A stretch of 64,000 nt of DNA from positions 1 through 64,000 of the forward strand of contig JAPKBG010000006.1 of assembly GCA_028823485.1 (NCBI GenBank), written 5' to 3'. Shown here piece after piece: positions 1 through 10,394 of this stretch. Source of the stretch: Methylophilaceae bacterium (GTDB lineage: Bacteria > Pseudomonadota > Gammaproteobacteria > Burkholderiales > Methylophilaceae). The notes beneath the pieces were generated by a model. That model searched no databases and was not told the DNA's origin. It was given only the letters and a program-made list of their open reading frames with translations. Both the position numbers and the translations under genes were made by a program. The first letter of the stretch is position 1; each line of letters begins with the position of its first letter.

Positions 1-923
<923 letters not shown>

Positions 924-1241
924 AATTTTTGACTATTACTTATTCCTCTTTCGAGGTGGTATTTCGCTTTGCTTTATATATCTTATAAAGATTACTCTCT
1001 ATAAGAACTCAAATTCATTTTCAAGGTGTGTCTTGTACTACATTAATTAATAAATTAATTAATGAGTTATTACATACTTGTTATAAATTTAAGTGTAAGC
1101 ATTTATATCTTGAGTTACATCGAACCTAAGTTCAATGCTTATGACTCAATCACAAACACCCACACTTATCAGTCATTCTGATTGTTAAAGAACAGTGCCT
1201 TTCGGCTTAATCGTTGCACGCTTTGCGTTAACGAGGTGCGC
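924..1241 (-). other. rRNA operon leader
   Basis: This is the transcribed leader between the rRNA promoter and the 16S 5' end. It is AT-rich, contains no believable gene, and holds a boxA antitermination element near its start. The long AT-rich part just before 16S (about 930-1140) presumably pairs with sequence after 16S to form the RNase III processing stem, but the partner lies outside the window. Confidence 0.7.
1183..1194 (-). promoter_or_regulatory. boxA antitermination element of the rRNA leader
   Basis: The minus strand reads TGTTCTTTAACA, one base from the classical boxA TGCTCTTTAACA bound by NusB/NusE (S10). It sits about 40-50 bases after the predicted rRNA start point, where boxA is expected. 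Confidence 0.8.
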
Positions 1242-1269
1242 ATTGTACAGGGCTTTTGGAGCCAGTCAA
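1242..1269 (-). promoter_or_regulatory. sigma-70 promoter of the rRNA operon
   Basis: The minus strand has TTGACT (1264-1269), a 16-base spacer and TACAAT (1242-1247), followed by a GC-rich discriminator (GCGCACC), as in growth-rate-regulated rRNA promoters. A/T tracts at about 1270-1310 could serve as an UP element. Confidence 0.8.
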
Positions 1270-1353
1270 GAGTTAATTTAAAGTTTCTTAAAAGTAATTC
1301 TTAACGCTGTATTCACACCATGACTTACCCTCGAAAAAATAAGCAATACTTCT

Positions 1354-1430
1354 TGGTTGCGGGGACAGGATTTGAACCTGTGACCTTCGGGTTATGAGCC
1401 CGACGAGCTGCCAGACTGCTCCACCCCGCG
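1354..1430 (-). tRNA. initiator tRNA-fMet (CAT anticodon)
   Basis: A 77-base cloverleaf including an encoded CCA. The anticodon is CAT. It has the initiator hallmarks: an unpaired C1-A72 end (acceptor arms CGCGGGG and CCCCGCA) and three G-C pairs at the base of the anticodon stem (GGG/CCC). This separates it from elongator tRNA-Met. It lies just upstream of the rRNA promoter and in the same direction. Confidence 0.95.
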
Positions 1431-1479
1431 TCCGATTCGTCAACACATCATAAATACATATGTGTCGCCGAGAGGTGTG

Positions 1480-1509
1480 ACTATAGCAAGCTTCAGTTCT
1501 ACCTGTCAA
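1480..1509 (-). promoter_or_regulatory. Promoter of tRNA-fMet
   Basis: The minus strand has TTGACA (1504-1509), an 18-base spacer and TATAGT (1480-1485), ending 50 bases before the tRNA. The -35 is perfect and the -10 differs from consensus by one base. Confidence 0.7.
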
Positions 1510-1554
1510 TGCCTACTTCACTTTTATAATGTCTGTAATGGGCTGAAAATCACT

Positions 1555-1596
1555 ACAAAAATAAAAAGCTCTAAGCCATGAATGACTTAGAGCTTT
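1555..1596 (-). terminator. Intrinsic terminator between htpG and tRNA-fMet
   Basis: Perfect 11-bp stem (1565-1575 with 1586-1596, arm AAAGCTCTAAG) with a 10-base loop, followed on the minus strand by a T-rich tail. It would stop read-through from htpG into the tRNA. Apart from this, the next terminator and the tRNA promoter, the 1431-1792 gap holds nothing I can name. Confidence 0.75.
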
Positions 1597-1734
1597 CAAA
1601 TACCTTTTAAATAATATTGAGAATTATTTTCTGATAGCGCTAAACACTTTTTTCAGGATGCTCCTCGCCTGTCCAACCGGGTCTTTATGCGATGAATTTA
1701 ATACTAAATTAATTACAACTCCATTATATGACAT

Positions 1735-1772
1735 GTCGAAGAAAAAGCCTTTGATGTTAAACAAAGACTTTT
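1735..1772 (-). terminator. Intrinsic terminator of htpG
   Basis: Stem AAGTCTTTG / CAAAGGCTT (1762-1770 with 1745-1753, one G-T pair), then CTTTTTCTT on the minus strand, starting about 20 bases after the htpG stop. Confidence 0.7.
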
Positions 1773-1792
1773 TTGCAACCTGTATTTAATAA

Positions 1793-3694
1793 CTAAACCA
1801 ATAGCGCATTCACACGTCGTACAAAGCTAGCAGGGTCATCTAACTGACCACCTTCTGCGAGTAATGCTTGGTCAAACAAGACGCGCGTATAGTCATTAAA
1901 CTTAGCACCATCTTTTTCAGATTTTAGTTTTGCCACCAATCGATGATCTGGGTTCACTTCCAACACTGGCTTAGATTCTGGCGCATTTTGTCCAGCGGCT
2001 TTCAGCATGCGCGCTAAGTTGCCAGACACATCATTATCACCAACCACCAAACAAGCTGGCGAGTCTGTTAAGCGGTGCGTTACACGCACTTCTTTGACCT
2101 CATCACCTAATGTTTTTCGAATACGTTCGATTAAGTCTTTTGAATCTTCTTCGACTTTCTTTTGTGCTTCTTTTTCAGATTCGTCTTCTAACTTCCCTAG
2201 GTCCAAGTCACCTTTAGCGATTGATTGCAATTTCTTACCTTCAAATTCACTTATGCCGCCGAGCATCCACTCGTCCACTTTGTCAGACATTAATAATACT
2301 TCGATGCCTTTTTTGCGGAATATTTCTAGATGCGGTGAATGTTGTGCTGCTGCAAACGTATCCGCAGTAATATAGTAAATCGCTTCTTGCTCTTCTTTCA
2401 TACGCCCAACGTAATCAGCAAACCCAACGTCTTGGGTGTCATTGTCGTTATGTGTAGAAGCAAACCTTAGCAAGCCTGCAATTTTCTCTTTATTAGGTGC
2501 GTCTTCACCTGGACCTTCTTTGATGACGCGACCAAACTCAGTCCAGAATGTTTTGTATTCTTCTGGTTTGTTTTTAGCTAAATCAGCGAGTAAGCCTAGG
2601 ACCTTATTCACAGAACCTTTTTTAATCGCATCAACATCACGGCTATCTTGCAAAATTTCGCGCGATACATTTAATGGTAAATCAGCACTATCAATCACAC
2701 CGCGAATGAAGCGTAAGTATTGTGGTATCAACTTTTCAGCGTCTTCCATAATAAAGACACGTTTCACGTAAAGCTTAATACCGTTACTACGGTCACGGTC
2801 ATACAAATCGAATGGTGCTTTTGATGGCACATACAATAACGAGATATATTCTTGATTTCCTTCTACGCGGTTATGCGTGTAAGTCAGCGGGTTCTCCATA
2901 TCATGCGCTAAATGTTTATAGAACGCTTGATACTCTTCTTCTGTAATATCTTGTTTGCCACGTGCCCATAGGGCTGAGGCTTGGTTAACGGCTTCATCTT
3001 CATTCGTCACCACCATTTCGCCCGGCTTGCCCTCTTCTTCAGCTTCTTTCCACTCTGATTTTTTCATCAGAATCGGTAGCGTAATATGGTCTGAATATTT
3101 GCGAACGATAGATTTTAGCTTCCAATCGTTGAGGAACTCGTCTTCATCTTTACGTAAATGCAAAATAACGTCAGTACCACGACCTGCTTTTTCTACCGCA
3201 TCAAGCATGAAGTCACCTTCACCTGCTGACGTCCATTGAACGCCTTGTTTGCTACCTGCACGCCGCGTCACTAAAGTCACTTTTTCAGCGATGATAAACG
3301 CAGAGTAAAAACCAACACCAAACTGACCAATCAAATTAGCGTCTTTTACTTGGTCGCCAGATAACGCTGTCATAAAGTCTTTTGTACCAGACTTAGCAAT
3401 CGTACCAATATTGCTCACCACCTCTTCACGTGACATACCAATACCATTATCAGAAATGGTGACCGTACGTGCGTCTTTATCAAATGCCACGCGGATGTTT
3501 AAATCGCTATCATCTTCGTACAAAGCACCATCAGCTAGCGCTTCAAAACGTAGCTTATCTGCTGCATCAGATGCGTTTGAAATCAACTCACGCAATACGA
3601 TTTCTTTGTTTGAATACAAAGAGTGAATCATGAGGTGCAATAACTGTTTGACCTCTGCTTTAAATTCCATCTTTTCTGATTTTTTAGTAGCCAT
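1793..3694 (-). CDS. htpG: Molecular chaperone HtpG (bacterial Hsp90)
   Basis: An ATP-dependent cytosolic chaperone of the Hsp90 family that acts late in client folding together with DnaK. The 633-residue protein is full length for HtpG. The N-terminal GHKL ATPase domain shows [10 protein letters not shown] (Glu36, Asn40), DNGIGM (82-87) and [11 protein letters not shown] (about 123-133). The middle domain (about 230-500) and the C-terminal dimerisation domain follow. The start is an ATG behind a purine-rich AAGGAAAAAAG stretch. A sigma-32-like promoter lies upstream and a terminator follows, so it looks monocistronic and heat-inducible. Confidence 0.97.
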   Translation of the reverse strand: MATKKSEKMEFKAEVKQLLHLMIHSLYSNKEIVLRELISNASDAADKLRFEALADGALYEDDSDLNIRVAFDKDARTVTISDNGIGMSREEVVSNIGTIAKSGTKDFMTALSGDQVKDANLIGQFGVGFYSAFIIAEKVTLVTRRAGSKQGVQWTSAGEGDFMLDAVEKAGRGTDVILHLRKDEDEFLNDWKLKSIVRKYSDHITLPILMKKSEWKEAEEEGKPGEMVVTNEDEAVNQASALWARGKQDITEEEYQAFYKHLAHDMENPLTYTHNRVEGNQEYISLLYVPSKAPFDLYDRDRSNGIKLYVKRVFIMEDAEKLIPQYLRFIRGVIDSADLPLNVSREILQDSRDVDAIKKGSVNKVLGLLADLAKNKPEEYKTFWTEFGRVIKEGPGEDAPNKEKIAGLLRFASTHNDNDTQDVGFADYVGRMKEEQEAIYYITADTFAAAQHSPHLEIFRKKGIEVLLMSDKVDEWMLGGISEFEGKKLQSIAKGDLDLGKLEDESEKEAQKKVEEDSKDLIERIRKTLGDEVKEVRVTHRLTDSPACLVVGDNDVSGNLARMLKAAGQNAPESKPVLEVNPDHRLVAKLKSEKDGAKFNDYTRVLFDQALLAEGGQLDDPASFVRRVNALLV

Positions 3695-3760
3695 CTTTTT
3701 TCCTTTTTTTTCATGCGGTTAATGCGGTAAACTATTCCTGCCTAATAAGGCATCCTTTAC

Positions 3761-3788
3761 AGCTTGGGTTAAAAGTTGAAATTTCAAG
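3761..3788 (-). promoter_or_regulatory. Candidate sigma-32 heat-shock promoter of htpG
   Basis: The minus strand reads CTTGAAA (3782-3788), 13 bases, then CCCAAGCT (3761-3768), against the RpoH consensus CTTGAAA / CCCCATNT. It lies about 65 bases before the htpG start. Confidence 0.65.
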
Positions 3789-3845
3789 CGCTCAGCACAT
3801 AAAATTGCAGGACTTTACATTGAGAGAGTTATTGCCACCATTACC

Positions 3846-4094
3846 GTGAAAGAAATGAATACACAATATTTTCAAGTCACTGTCGTCACGAATAGCACAA
3901 CAGAGCATGAGGTCACGATTGACTCGGCTTATGCGAGCAGTCTTTGTCATGACGAATTGGCAACGGCAGTATTGATTGAAAAATCGTTTGAATTCTTACT
4001 GGCCAGAGAATCAAATACCAGTATATTGAGGCGGTTTGATTTAAGTGTGATTGGCCGTCACTTCCCAGAATACGAAACTGAAATTAGTCCGTAG
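3846..4094 (+). CDS. Small conserved hypothetical protein
   Basis: An 82-residue protein, soluble by eye, with no recognised catalytic motif. The C-terminal half (AVLIEKSFEFLLARESNTSI then RRFDLSVIGRHFPEYETEI) resembles a small protein I associate with betaproteobacteria, but I cannot name a function. The listed GTG start at 3846 competes with an ATG at 3855; neither has a clear ribosome-binding site. It is divergent from htpG, and its last 11 bases overlap the 3' end of tcdA on the other strand. Confidence 0.65.
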   Translation: MKEMNTQYFQVTVVTNSTTEHEVTIDSAYASSLCHDELATAVLIEKSFEFLLARESNTSILRRFDLSVIGRHFPEYETEISP

Positions 4095-4902
4095 CCTTAC
4101 TCAGGCTATTCAGTGCTAACTGGGCAATCGCAAACCCCATCGAAGCAGTGACTGTGACGCTAGAGCCAAAGCCAGCACAATTCAAACCGCTAATACTTGT
4201 ATTACCACTGACATCACGAGCCTCAGCTGGTGTCGTGACCAACTCATCCGAGTACACACATTGCACGCCAAATTTCTTTGGTTTTTTAAGCGGCCGCTTG
4301 CTCATGTCCGGAGCTTTAGGGAAATTATGTGACTGCCGTAATTGCTTACGCACTTTAGATAACAACATGTCGCCAAAAGCTGCAGACAAATCTGTCACCT
4401 TAACCCGCGTCGGATCCAGCCGCCCACCTGCGCTACCAGACATCATTAATGGTCGTTGTTTATCCCTGCAATAAATCGCCAAAGCCATTTTGGCATAAGT
4501 AGAATCTGTGCAATCTAATATCACATCGCAATCAAAGTCTAATATCGCATTGATGTTATCGGCTGTCACAAAGTCTTCGATTTCATGGACGCTACAGCGG
4601 GGATTGATTTCATGTATCCTTTCTTGCATGGCGGTGACTTTAGCTTTGCCAAAATTAGCATCAATAGCATGAATTTGGCGGTTTACATTTGACTCTGCAA
4701 TATTATCTAAATCAATCAACGTGATCATTCCTACCGCATTCCGCGCCAAAGCTTCAGCTGCCCAAGAACCCACGCCGCCAATGCCAATCACGACCACATG
4801 TGATGACTGCAATTTCGCCAAACTAGCTTCGCCATACAGGCGATGAACACCACTAAACCGACGCTCAATATCAATAGCTTTAATATCAAGAGGTTCACGC
4901 AT
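4084..4902 (-). CDS. tcdA: tRNA threonylcarbamoyladenosine dehydratase (TcdA/CsdL)
   Basis: A member of the ThiF/MoeB/E1-like family that uses ATP to cyclise t6A37 into ct6A on ANN-decoding tRNAs. The Rossmann nucleotide-binding loop GIGGVG is at residues 40-45, after VVVI. IDLDNIAESNVNRQIHA is the usual adenylating segment, and the C-terminal CVYSDE and GLNCAGFGSSVTVTASMGF parts fit TcdA rather than ThiF or MoeB. Length (272) is typical. It starts one base after the stop of the upstream DjlA-like gene, so the two are probably cotranscribed. Confidence 0.92.
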   Translation of the reverse strand: MREPLDIKAIDIERRFSGVHRLYGEASLAKLQSSHVVVIGIGGVGSWAAEALARNAVGMITLIDLDNIAESNVNRQIHAIDANFGKAKVTAMQERIHEINPRCSVHEIEDFVTADNINAILDFDCDVILDCTDSTYAKMALAIYCRDKQRPLMMSGSAGGRLDPTRVKVTDLSAAFGDMLLSKVRKQLRQSHNFPKAPDMSKRPLKKPKKFGVQCVYSDELVTTPAEARDVSGNTSISGLNCAGFGSSVTVTASMGFAIAQLALNSLSKATD

Positions 4903-5691
4903 TTAAATACCACGACGCCCTTTAATTAAGTCATATGCAATTTGGATTTCTTTTGCTTTTTCAGTCGCGACGGCTATCATGTCTTCTGGCAATCCTTGCC
5001 CTATGAGTTTATCAGGATGGTGTTGACTCATTAATTTGCGATATGCACGCTTAATTTCTTGGTCAGTATTACTTTCCATGGCGCCAATCGCCTTATAAGC
5101 ATCGGCCAGTGCATTCGTTGAATCTGTTTGACTTGTACCACCAGCGCCCGAACTAAAATGCGACTGATTCAGCACCATCTCTAACAATTGTTGGAACTGT
5201 GCGTTGCTATAATCTAGACGTGAAGCAATTTGCTCTAGCAATGCGATTTCTGCTTTATCTAACACGCCATCTGCAACTGCCATCACAATCAAATAGACCA
5301 AGACCATTTGTTTCAAGTTAAGCGTTTGACCACAGGCAGCCATAAACGTATTCAATGTTGGCGTAATGTCAAAATCGGCTGCAGCGCCTAGTTTGAATTG
5401 TGCAATGGCCTGCGCTCGATGTTCATTCGTCATGCCCATTTTTTTGATGAACAGCTCTACATGGTCAACCTCATCTTTGGTAATGATGCCGTCTGCTTTT
5501 GCCAGTTTACCCATCAAGGTAAAAACGGTTTCTAAAAATACATCTCTACGTTCTCCAGCACCTAAAGGATTGACACCGCCGACGCCATAACTACGTGCAC
5601 GGTCGATACTGCTGCCGATGAGGTACCCAATCAGCGCACCGAAAAAACCGAATAAGTAGTAGCCTGCAAGCGCAACGATAATTTTAAACAC
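4903..5691 (-). CDS. djlA: DjlA-like membrane co-chaperone (TerB plus J domain)
   Basis: A type III membrane-anchored DnaJ-like protein that stimulates DnaK at the inner membrane. The first ~27 residues form a glycine-rich transmembrane segment, as in DjlA. A TerB-like all-helical domain covers about 50-175, and a J domain lies at the C-terminus with QHHPDKL carrying the essential HPD. Length 262 compares with 271 in E. coli. It is tightly followed by tcdA. The upstream gap to acpS is about 50 bases. Confidence 0.88.
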   Translation of the reverse strand: MFKIIVALAGYYLFGFFGALIGYLIGSSIDRARSYGVGGVNPLGAGERRDVFLETVFTLMGKLAKADGIITKDEVDHVELFIKKMGMTNEHRAQAIAQFKLGAAADFDITPTLNTFMAACGQTLNLKQMVLVYLIVMAVADGVLDKAEIALLEQIASRLDYSNAQFQQLLEMVLNQSHFSSGAGGTSQTDSTNALADAYKAIGAMESNTDQEIKRAYRKLMSQHHPDKLIGQGLPEDMIAVATEKAKEIQIAYDLIKGRRGI

Positions 5692-5744
5692 AGATCATCC
5701 TTTTTTAAAAGCATTGAGAGTGGTGAAAGCGTGGCGCCTGAACG

Positions 5745-6128
5745 CTAGCCTAACGTTTCTAGCACAACAAATGCCGCAGCCAAGTTCTTTTCATCACTAA
5801 TCGTGATGTGCATATGGCTAATATTTTTTACGGTTAAAAAATCTTGTAGCTCTTTGGCTAACACGAGAATAGGTTTACCTAATGCATCATGTGAAACAGC
5901 AATATTTTGAAAGGTCACAGGTACTCGTAAACCTGTACCCAATGCTTTTGAAAAAGCTTCTTTTGCAGCAAAACGTTTGGCTATAAATCTAGATTTAATC
6001 GATGTTGCTAAATAGCTCGGCATCTCACTTTCAGCCAAGATACGTGTAGCGAAGTCATCACCAAACTTTTCGATGGAGGATTCAATACGTCCTACCTCAA
6101 CGATATCGGTACCGATACCATAAATCAT
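5745..6128 (-). CDS. acpS: Holo-[acyl-carrier-protein] synthase
   Basis: Transfers 4'-phosphopantetheine from CoA to the serine of apo-ACP for fatty-acid synthesis. The metal-binding residues are seen in [10 protein letters not shown] (Asp8) and [16 protein letters not shown] (Glu57). The 127 residues match the short AcpS class, which works as a trimer in the cytosol. Its ATG overlaps the pdxJ stop by four bases, implying translational coupling, and pdxJ-acpS is the conserved proteobacterial order. Confidence 0.95.
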   Translation of the reverse strand: MIYGIGTDIVEVGRIESSIEKFGDDFATRILAESEMPSYLATSIKSRFIAKRFAAKEAFSKALGTGLRVPVTFQNIAVSHDALGKPILVLAKELQDFLTVKNISHMHITISDEKNLAAAFVVLETLG

Positions 6129-6856
6129 TTATTCGTCGCTTCTTTAATCAAGGTTTTCATTTCACGTACCGCATTATCCCAACCGACGAATAGTGCATGC
6201 GCAACGATGGCGTGGCCGATATTTAATTCTTCAATCCCTGGCAGTGCAGCGATGTGATGCACATTATGATTGTGCAAGCCATGTCCTGCATTAACCACTA
6301 AGCCTAGCTTGAGCGCATGGTTTAACGCTGTTTTAATTCTCGCGAGTTCAATTAATTGAGCCGCATTATTTTCAGCATTAGCAAATGTCCCTGTATGCAA
6401 CTCAATGACTGGTGCACCAGCTTTATATGAAGCTTCAATTTGATCGATATCGGGTGTGATGAAGAGTGATACACGAATACCCGCATCAGTGAGTTTTTTT
6501 GTCGCTGCAGCCACTTTATCAAAATGCGTAATGACATTTAAGCCACCCTCTGTCGTGCGCTCTTCGCGACGCTCTGGCACCATACATACATCTTGCGGTG
6601 CGACATCTAAGGCAATCGCAATCATCTCATCGGTCACCGCACACTCAAGGTTCATCTTGGTTTGTAGTAATGGGCGTAGTGCGTAGATGTCCGCATCTTG
6701 CATATGCCGCCGGTCCTCACGCAGATGAAGTGTGATGCTATCGGCACCTGATTGTTCAGCCCGCAAGGCTGCTTGAATCACGCTTGGATACTTAGCCCCT
6801 CGTGCTTCGCGCAAAGTGGCTACGTGATCAATATTAACGCCTAATTTCTTCATCAT
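6125..6856 (-). CDS. pdxJ: Pyridoxine 5'-phosphate synthase
   Basis: Condenses 3-amino-2-oxopropyl phosphate with 1-deoxyxylulose 5-phosphate in the last ring-forming step of de novo vitamin B6 synthesis. The protein begins (M)[19 protein letters not shown], the family signature, and includes [10 protein letters not shown] and [12 protein letters not shown]. The open frame continues seven codons upstream to 6877, but GTAGGGAT just before the ATG pair at 6856/6853 and family alignment favour the shorter 243-residue form. It sits between recO and acpS in the long minus-strand block. Confidence 0.94.
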   Translation of the reverse strand: MMKKLGVNIDHVATLREARGAKYPSVIQAALRAEQSGADSITLHLREDRRHMQDADIYALRPLLQTKMNLECAVTDEMIAIALDVAPQDVCMVPERREERTTEGGLNVITHFDKVAAATKKLTDAGIRVSLFITPDIDQIEASYKAGAPVIELHTGTFANAENNAAQLIELARIKTALNHALKLGLVVNAGHGLHNHNVHHIAALPGIEELNIGHAIVAHALFVGWDNAVREMKTLIKEATNK

Positions 6857-6886
6857 TATCCCTACGGTTTCAATCATATTGCAGAT

Positions 6887-7606
6887 TTACAAACCTTGTA
6901 AATCCATTAATAACTTACGAGTATGCAAAGGCTTATCGCCTAAATAATGCGCTAACAAATAACGCATCAATTGCTTACTCTGTTGTTGTGTTTGTGGGCT
7001 CAAGTAATTATCTTGCTGCATATCTAGCAATGTTTGCCCACTGAGCTCAATACCATTTTTGGTGGCTGATAAAGCACAAGCGCCATATTCCGCCTCATAG
7101 CGGTAATGGCTTTCCGCCGCAACCGGCGCATCATTTTCATCAAAGCTTAATGGTACGGCATAACCCATTTCTTGCAACATTTTGAGTTCAAAGCGTCGCA
7201 AGTGGCTCGCTAAGTGTGTTCCTTTTGCTAGATTCTTAAGTGTTGCTTGGTAGTATTCAAATAACTGCGTATGCGCATCTTCTCTTGGCAATAGCCTTAA
7301 TAACAGCTCATTCAGGTAAAAGCCACACATCAACGCTTCACCTTGCAAAGTGACTAAGCCATCTGACCAGTCTAAGCTATGTAGTGTTTTTAATTCGTTT
7401 TTACCCGACCATGTGGCAGACAACATTTGAAAAGATTGTAGCTGGCCTCGCATCGCAGAACGTGGGCGACGTGCGCCTTTGGCAACTGTAGCAACGCGCC
7501 CGTGTTCTTTAGTGAACAGTTCAGCGACTAGGCTAGTCTCTTTAAATTCATAGGTATGCAGGACATAAGCAGGCTGATTTGACTGTTTATAGTGATTGAT
7601 GGCCAT
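6887..7606 (-). CDS. recO: DNA repair protein RecO
   Basis: A recombination mediator that helps load RecA on SSB-coated gaps with RecR. The N-terminal OB fold is seen as AYVLHTYEFKETSLVAELFT followed by HGRVATVAKGARRP (about 14-47). The helical C-terminal part includes FYLNELLLRLLPRED. The zinc-binding cysteines of some RecO proteins are absent, as in many proteobacteria. Length 239 is normal. The era-recO-pdxJ order is conserved in proteobacteria. Confidence 0.93.
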   Translation of the reverse strand: MAINHYKQSNQPAYVLHTYEFKETSLVAELFTKEHGRVATVAKGARRPRSAMRGQLQSFQMLSATWSGKNELKTLHSLDWSDGLVTLQGEALMCGFYLNELLLRLLPREDAHTQLFEYYQATLKNLAKGTHLASHLRRFELKMLQEMGYAVPLSFDENDAPVAAESHYRYEAEYGACALSATKNGIELSGQTLLDMQQDNYLSPQTQQQSKQLMRYLLAHYLGDKPLHTRKLLMDLQGL

Positions 7607-7620
7607 CAGGTTTGCTTGAG

Positions 7621-8505
7621 TTAATAACCGAGACTTTTCAGTGCTCTTTCGTTATCTGCCCAGCCGCTTTTCACTTTCACCCAGGTCTCTAAATAGACTT
7701 TGCTTCCAAACAGCTTCTCCATATCCTGTCTGGCTTCTGTTGAGATTTGTTTGAGCTTAATACCTTTTTTACCAATAATCATTGGTTTCTGGCTATCTTT
7801 ATCCACAATAATGGCGGCGAAGATACGGCGTAGTTTGCCGACTGTTTCAAACTTTTCAATTTCAACAGCAATTGAGTAAGGAATTTCATCTCCTAGCAAT
7901 CGAAAGATTTTCTCACGAATCATTTCTGCGGCCAAAAAACGCTCATTTTTATCAGTCAGTTCATCCGCACCAAACATTGCTTCTTGCTCTGGCAGGTGCT
8001 CTCTTGCCGCAACTAACAAATCTTCGATATGCAAATTCTTTTTAGCACTCACGGGCACAATGCTAGAAAACGGATGCAGCAAGTCAAAATCTTGTATCAG
8101 TGGTAATAAGTTGTTTTTATCGCCCATTAAATCGGATTTATTGACCACTAAAATCACTGGCTTATCTTTAGGCAATAACTTTAAAACGCGCTCATCGGCT
8201 TCGCCTAATTTCATTGGCTCAATCACAAAAAATACCACATCCACTTCACCTAGCACCTGTGTAACGGTTTTATTCATTGATTTATTCAGCGCATTTAAAT
8301 GCTTCTGCTGAAAACCCGGCGTATCAACAAAGACATACTGTGTATCGTCTGTGGTGTGAATACCCAATAAACGGTGGCGTGTCGTTTGCGCCTTACGTGA
8401 GGTAATCGCTAACTTCAAGCCCAAGATATGGTTGAGTAAAGTAGACTTACCGACATTCGGTCGTCCAACAATGGCGACAGTGCCGCATTTAAATGGTGTT
8501 GTCAT
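7621..8505 (-). CDS. era: GTPase Era
   Basis: An essential Ras-like GTPase that binds the 3' end of 16S rRNA in 30S maturation. G1 is GRPNVGKST (14-22), G3 is DTPG (61-64) and G4 is NKSD (about 125-128). A type II KH RNA-binding domain occupies roughly 205-294 with the [12 protein letters not shown] loop. The 294 residues are full length. The ATG overlaps the rnc stop by four bases (8502-8505), the usual rnc-era coupling. Confidence 0.97.
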   Translation of the reverse strand: MTTPFKCGTVAIVGRPNVGKSTLLNHILGLKLAITSRKAQTTRHRLLGIHTTDDTQYVFVDTPGFQQKHLNALNKSMNKTVTQVLGEVDVVFFVIEPMKLGEADERVLKLLPKDKPVILVVNKSDLMGDKNNLLPLIQDFDLLHPFSSIVPVSAKKNLHIEDLLVAAREHLPEQEAMFGADELTDKNERFLAAEMIREKIFRLLGDEIPYSIAVEIEKFETVGKLRRIFAAIIVDKDSQKPMIIGKKGIKLKQISTEARQDMEKLFGSKVYLETWVKVKSGWADNERALKSLGY

Positions 8506-9170
8506 GATGAGATTTCTTCTAGGGCTAGTTCCGCCGCTTGTTGTTCAGCATTGCGACGGCTAACGCCTTCGCCTAATGTGGTTATTTTAAGTTTGTTAAT
8601 AATGCATGAGACTTTAAACGTTTGCGCATGCGCCTCACCTTCAATCGAGATAATAGAGTAGTCGGCTAAATCCATTTTCTTACTTTGTAAGTATTCTTGT
8701 AATTTTGACTTCGCATCTTTGTCGATCGATTTAGGGTCAATATTTTCAAGCCGTTCTTCATAGAGTTTACACACTAAGGTTTCTACCGCATCAAACCCAC
8801 TATCTAAGTAGGTCGCGCCAATAATTGCTTCTAATGCATCCGACAGGATAGAAGGTCGACGCCAGCCAGCGCTTTTCAATTCGCCTTCACCTAAGTTGAG
8901 CAATTCACCAATCTTTAAGGTCAATGCGATTTCAAACAAAGTTGCTTCTTTAACGAGCTGTGCGCGTAAGCGACTTAAATCACCTTCGGGTAACTTTTGG
9001 AAGCGTTGATACAGCTGATGGGCCACAATAAAATTCAGCACACCATCGCCTAAGAACTCTAGTCGTTCATTATTGTTACTCGCATAACTTCTATGCGTTA
9101 ACGCTTGTTTGAGCAGTGCTGGTTCCTTGAACTCATAACCCAGTTGCTTCTGTAGACGTTCTAATGACAT
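8502..9170 (-). CDS. rnc: Ribonuclease III
   Basis: A double-strand-specific endoribonuclease that cuts the 16S/23S precursor stems and regulatory RNA duplexes. The signature [11 protein letters not shown] is at 35-45, the second metal-binding cluster is in [18 protein letters not shown] (about 108-125), and a C-terminal dsRNA-binding domain spans about 150-222. Length 222 is typical. It is preceded by the DUF4845 gene and lepB, as in most betaproteobacteria, and is coupled to era. Confidence 0.97.
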   Translation of the reverse strand: MSLERLQKQLGYEFKEPALLKQALTHRSYASNNNERLEFLGDGVLNFIVAHQLYQRFQKLPEGDLSRLRAQLVKEATLFEIALTLKIGELLNLGEGELKSAGWRRPSILSDALEAIIGATYLDSGFDAVETLVCKLYEERLENIDPKSIDKDAKSKLQEYLQSKKMDLADYSIISIEGEAHAQTFKVSCIINKLKITTLGEGVSRRNAEQQAAELALEEISS

Positions 9171-9176
9171 TAATTT

Positions 9177-9539
9177 CTATTCGCCCGATGAGGCTTCAAA
9201 GTCCATCAAAGCACTCAAATTAAAGATTAATGGCTCCACCACTTCATACTGAATACCAATGACCTTGCTGTCATTAGCACCTGTCGTAAAAATCAAATCA
9301 CGTCCATTGACGACAGTGATGTAGTTGGTCCCTGCAATTTGATCAAACAATTGAACAATCTCTGCTTTTGTCATGCTGTTAAAGCTTGGCTTCTTACTGG
9401 TACTCACCAATACTTTTTTAACACTAAAAAACTCAATATAGTTTGGTGCGATTTTAATTGCCGCCAGGAATAGTGTAAGCGCAATCACTGTAACAATCAC
9501 AAATCTTAGGAGCGTCATTACTTTTTGTTTTGCTAGCAT
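9177..9539 (-). CDS. DUF4845 single-pass membrane protein
   Basis: A 120-residue protein with one N-terminal transmembrane segment (about 9-28) and a soluble remainder expected on the periplasmic side. It is recognised as the DUF4845 family from its position between lepB and rnc and from the FFSVKKVLVST and VVNGRDLIFTT stretches. The role is unknown; cotranscription with signal peptidase and RNase III hints at an envelope function only weakly. GGGAG six bases before the ATG supports this start. Confidence 0.85.
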   Translation of the reverse strand: MLAKQKVMTLLRFVIVTVIALTLFLAAIKIAPNYIEFFSVKKVLVSTSKKPSFNSMTKAEIVQLFDQIAGTNYITVVNGRDLIFTTGANDSKVIGIQYEVVEPLIFNLSALMDFEASSGE

Positions 9540-9554
9540 AGTATGCTCCCAAGC

Positions 9555-10394
9555 TTAATGAATGGAGTCACCAATTCTAGAAAAGTCATCAAAATTGAAC
9601 CAGATTAGAAATGCCTTACCAACTAAGTTCCGCTCTGGAACAAAGCCCCAAACGCGACTATCAGAACTATTGTCTCGATTATCTCCCATCACATAGTAAT
9701 GCCCATCAGGCACAACCACGGTTTCACCATTTAAAAAGCGATCGCCTAATGAGCCCACTATATAACGATTCGGCATATTATGCAGCAATACATTATGCTT
9801 CATTTCAGGCAATTCCTCTTCTAGCTGACGTGATTTAATAATGCCTTCGCCCTGCATCTCATAGCCAGCGACTTCTAGTGCGGTCATTACTATCGTCTGG
9901 CCATTAATCGTTAACTGTTTATCTTGATACTGAATACGGTCGCCAGGCAGACCAATGACACGTTTAATATAATCAATTTTCGGATTTGGTGGAAAATGAA
10001 ACACCATCACATCACCATGTTTAGGTTCACTCAAGTCAAAAAATACTGAATTCAATACTGGCACACGCAAACCATAAGTGAATTTATTCACTAAGATATA
10101 GTCACCTGCTAACAAAGTCGGGTTCATTGAACCTGAAGGAATTTTAAAAGGCTCGGCAATAAAAGAGCGAATCACAAATACCAATAAAATTACTGGGAAA
10201 AAGCTTTTTGCATATTCAACTGTTGTTGGCTCTGTTGTGCTTTTCTCCCGCTTTTTCTCAAAAAAAAGGTAATCGACCAACCAAATAAGTCCAGTGAGCA
10301 AAAGCATTAATAGCATAAAGAGCGGGAAGCCGATAAAACTAAAATAAACCCCTGCCAACCCTAAGAAAATCAATCCAAAAAACAACAGCGTCAT
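9555..10394 (-). CDS. lepB: Signal peptidase I
   Basis: Inner-membrane serine protease that removes signal peptides from secreted proteins. Transmembrane segments lie at about 2-20 and 24-43, then a third hydrophobic stretch at 65-80 leads into the catalytic domain. The nucleophile is Ser89 in PSGSMNPTL and the general base Lys144 in DYIKRVIGLPGD, matching Ser90/Lys145 of E. coli. The C-terminal GDNRDNSSDSR box is present. 279 residues. Its start codon overlaps the lepA stop by one base, the classical lepA-lepB coupling. Confidence 0.97.
   Translation of the reverse strand: MTLLFFGLIFLGLAGVYFSFIGFPLFMLLMLLLTGLIWLVDYLFFEKKREKSTTEPTTVEYAKSFFPVILLVFVIRSFIAEPFKIPSGSMNPTLLAGDYILVNKFTYGLRVPVLNSVFFDLSEPKHGDVMVFHFPPNPKIDYIKRVIGLPGDRIQYQDKQLTINGQTIVMTALEVAGYEMQGEGIIKSRQLEEELPEMKHNVLLHNMPNRYIVGSLGDRFLNGETVVVPDGHYYVMGDNRDNSSDSRVWGFVPERNLVGKAFLIWFNFDDFSRIGDSIH

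Noticed and set aside
1288-1509. 73-codon minus-strand frame
   Set aside because: It runs straight through the tRNA-fMet gene.
6352-6537. 61-codon minus-strand frame inside pdxJ
   Set aside because: A shadow frame of a well-identified gene.
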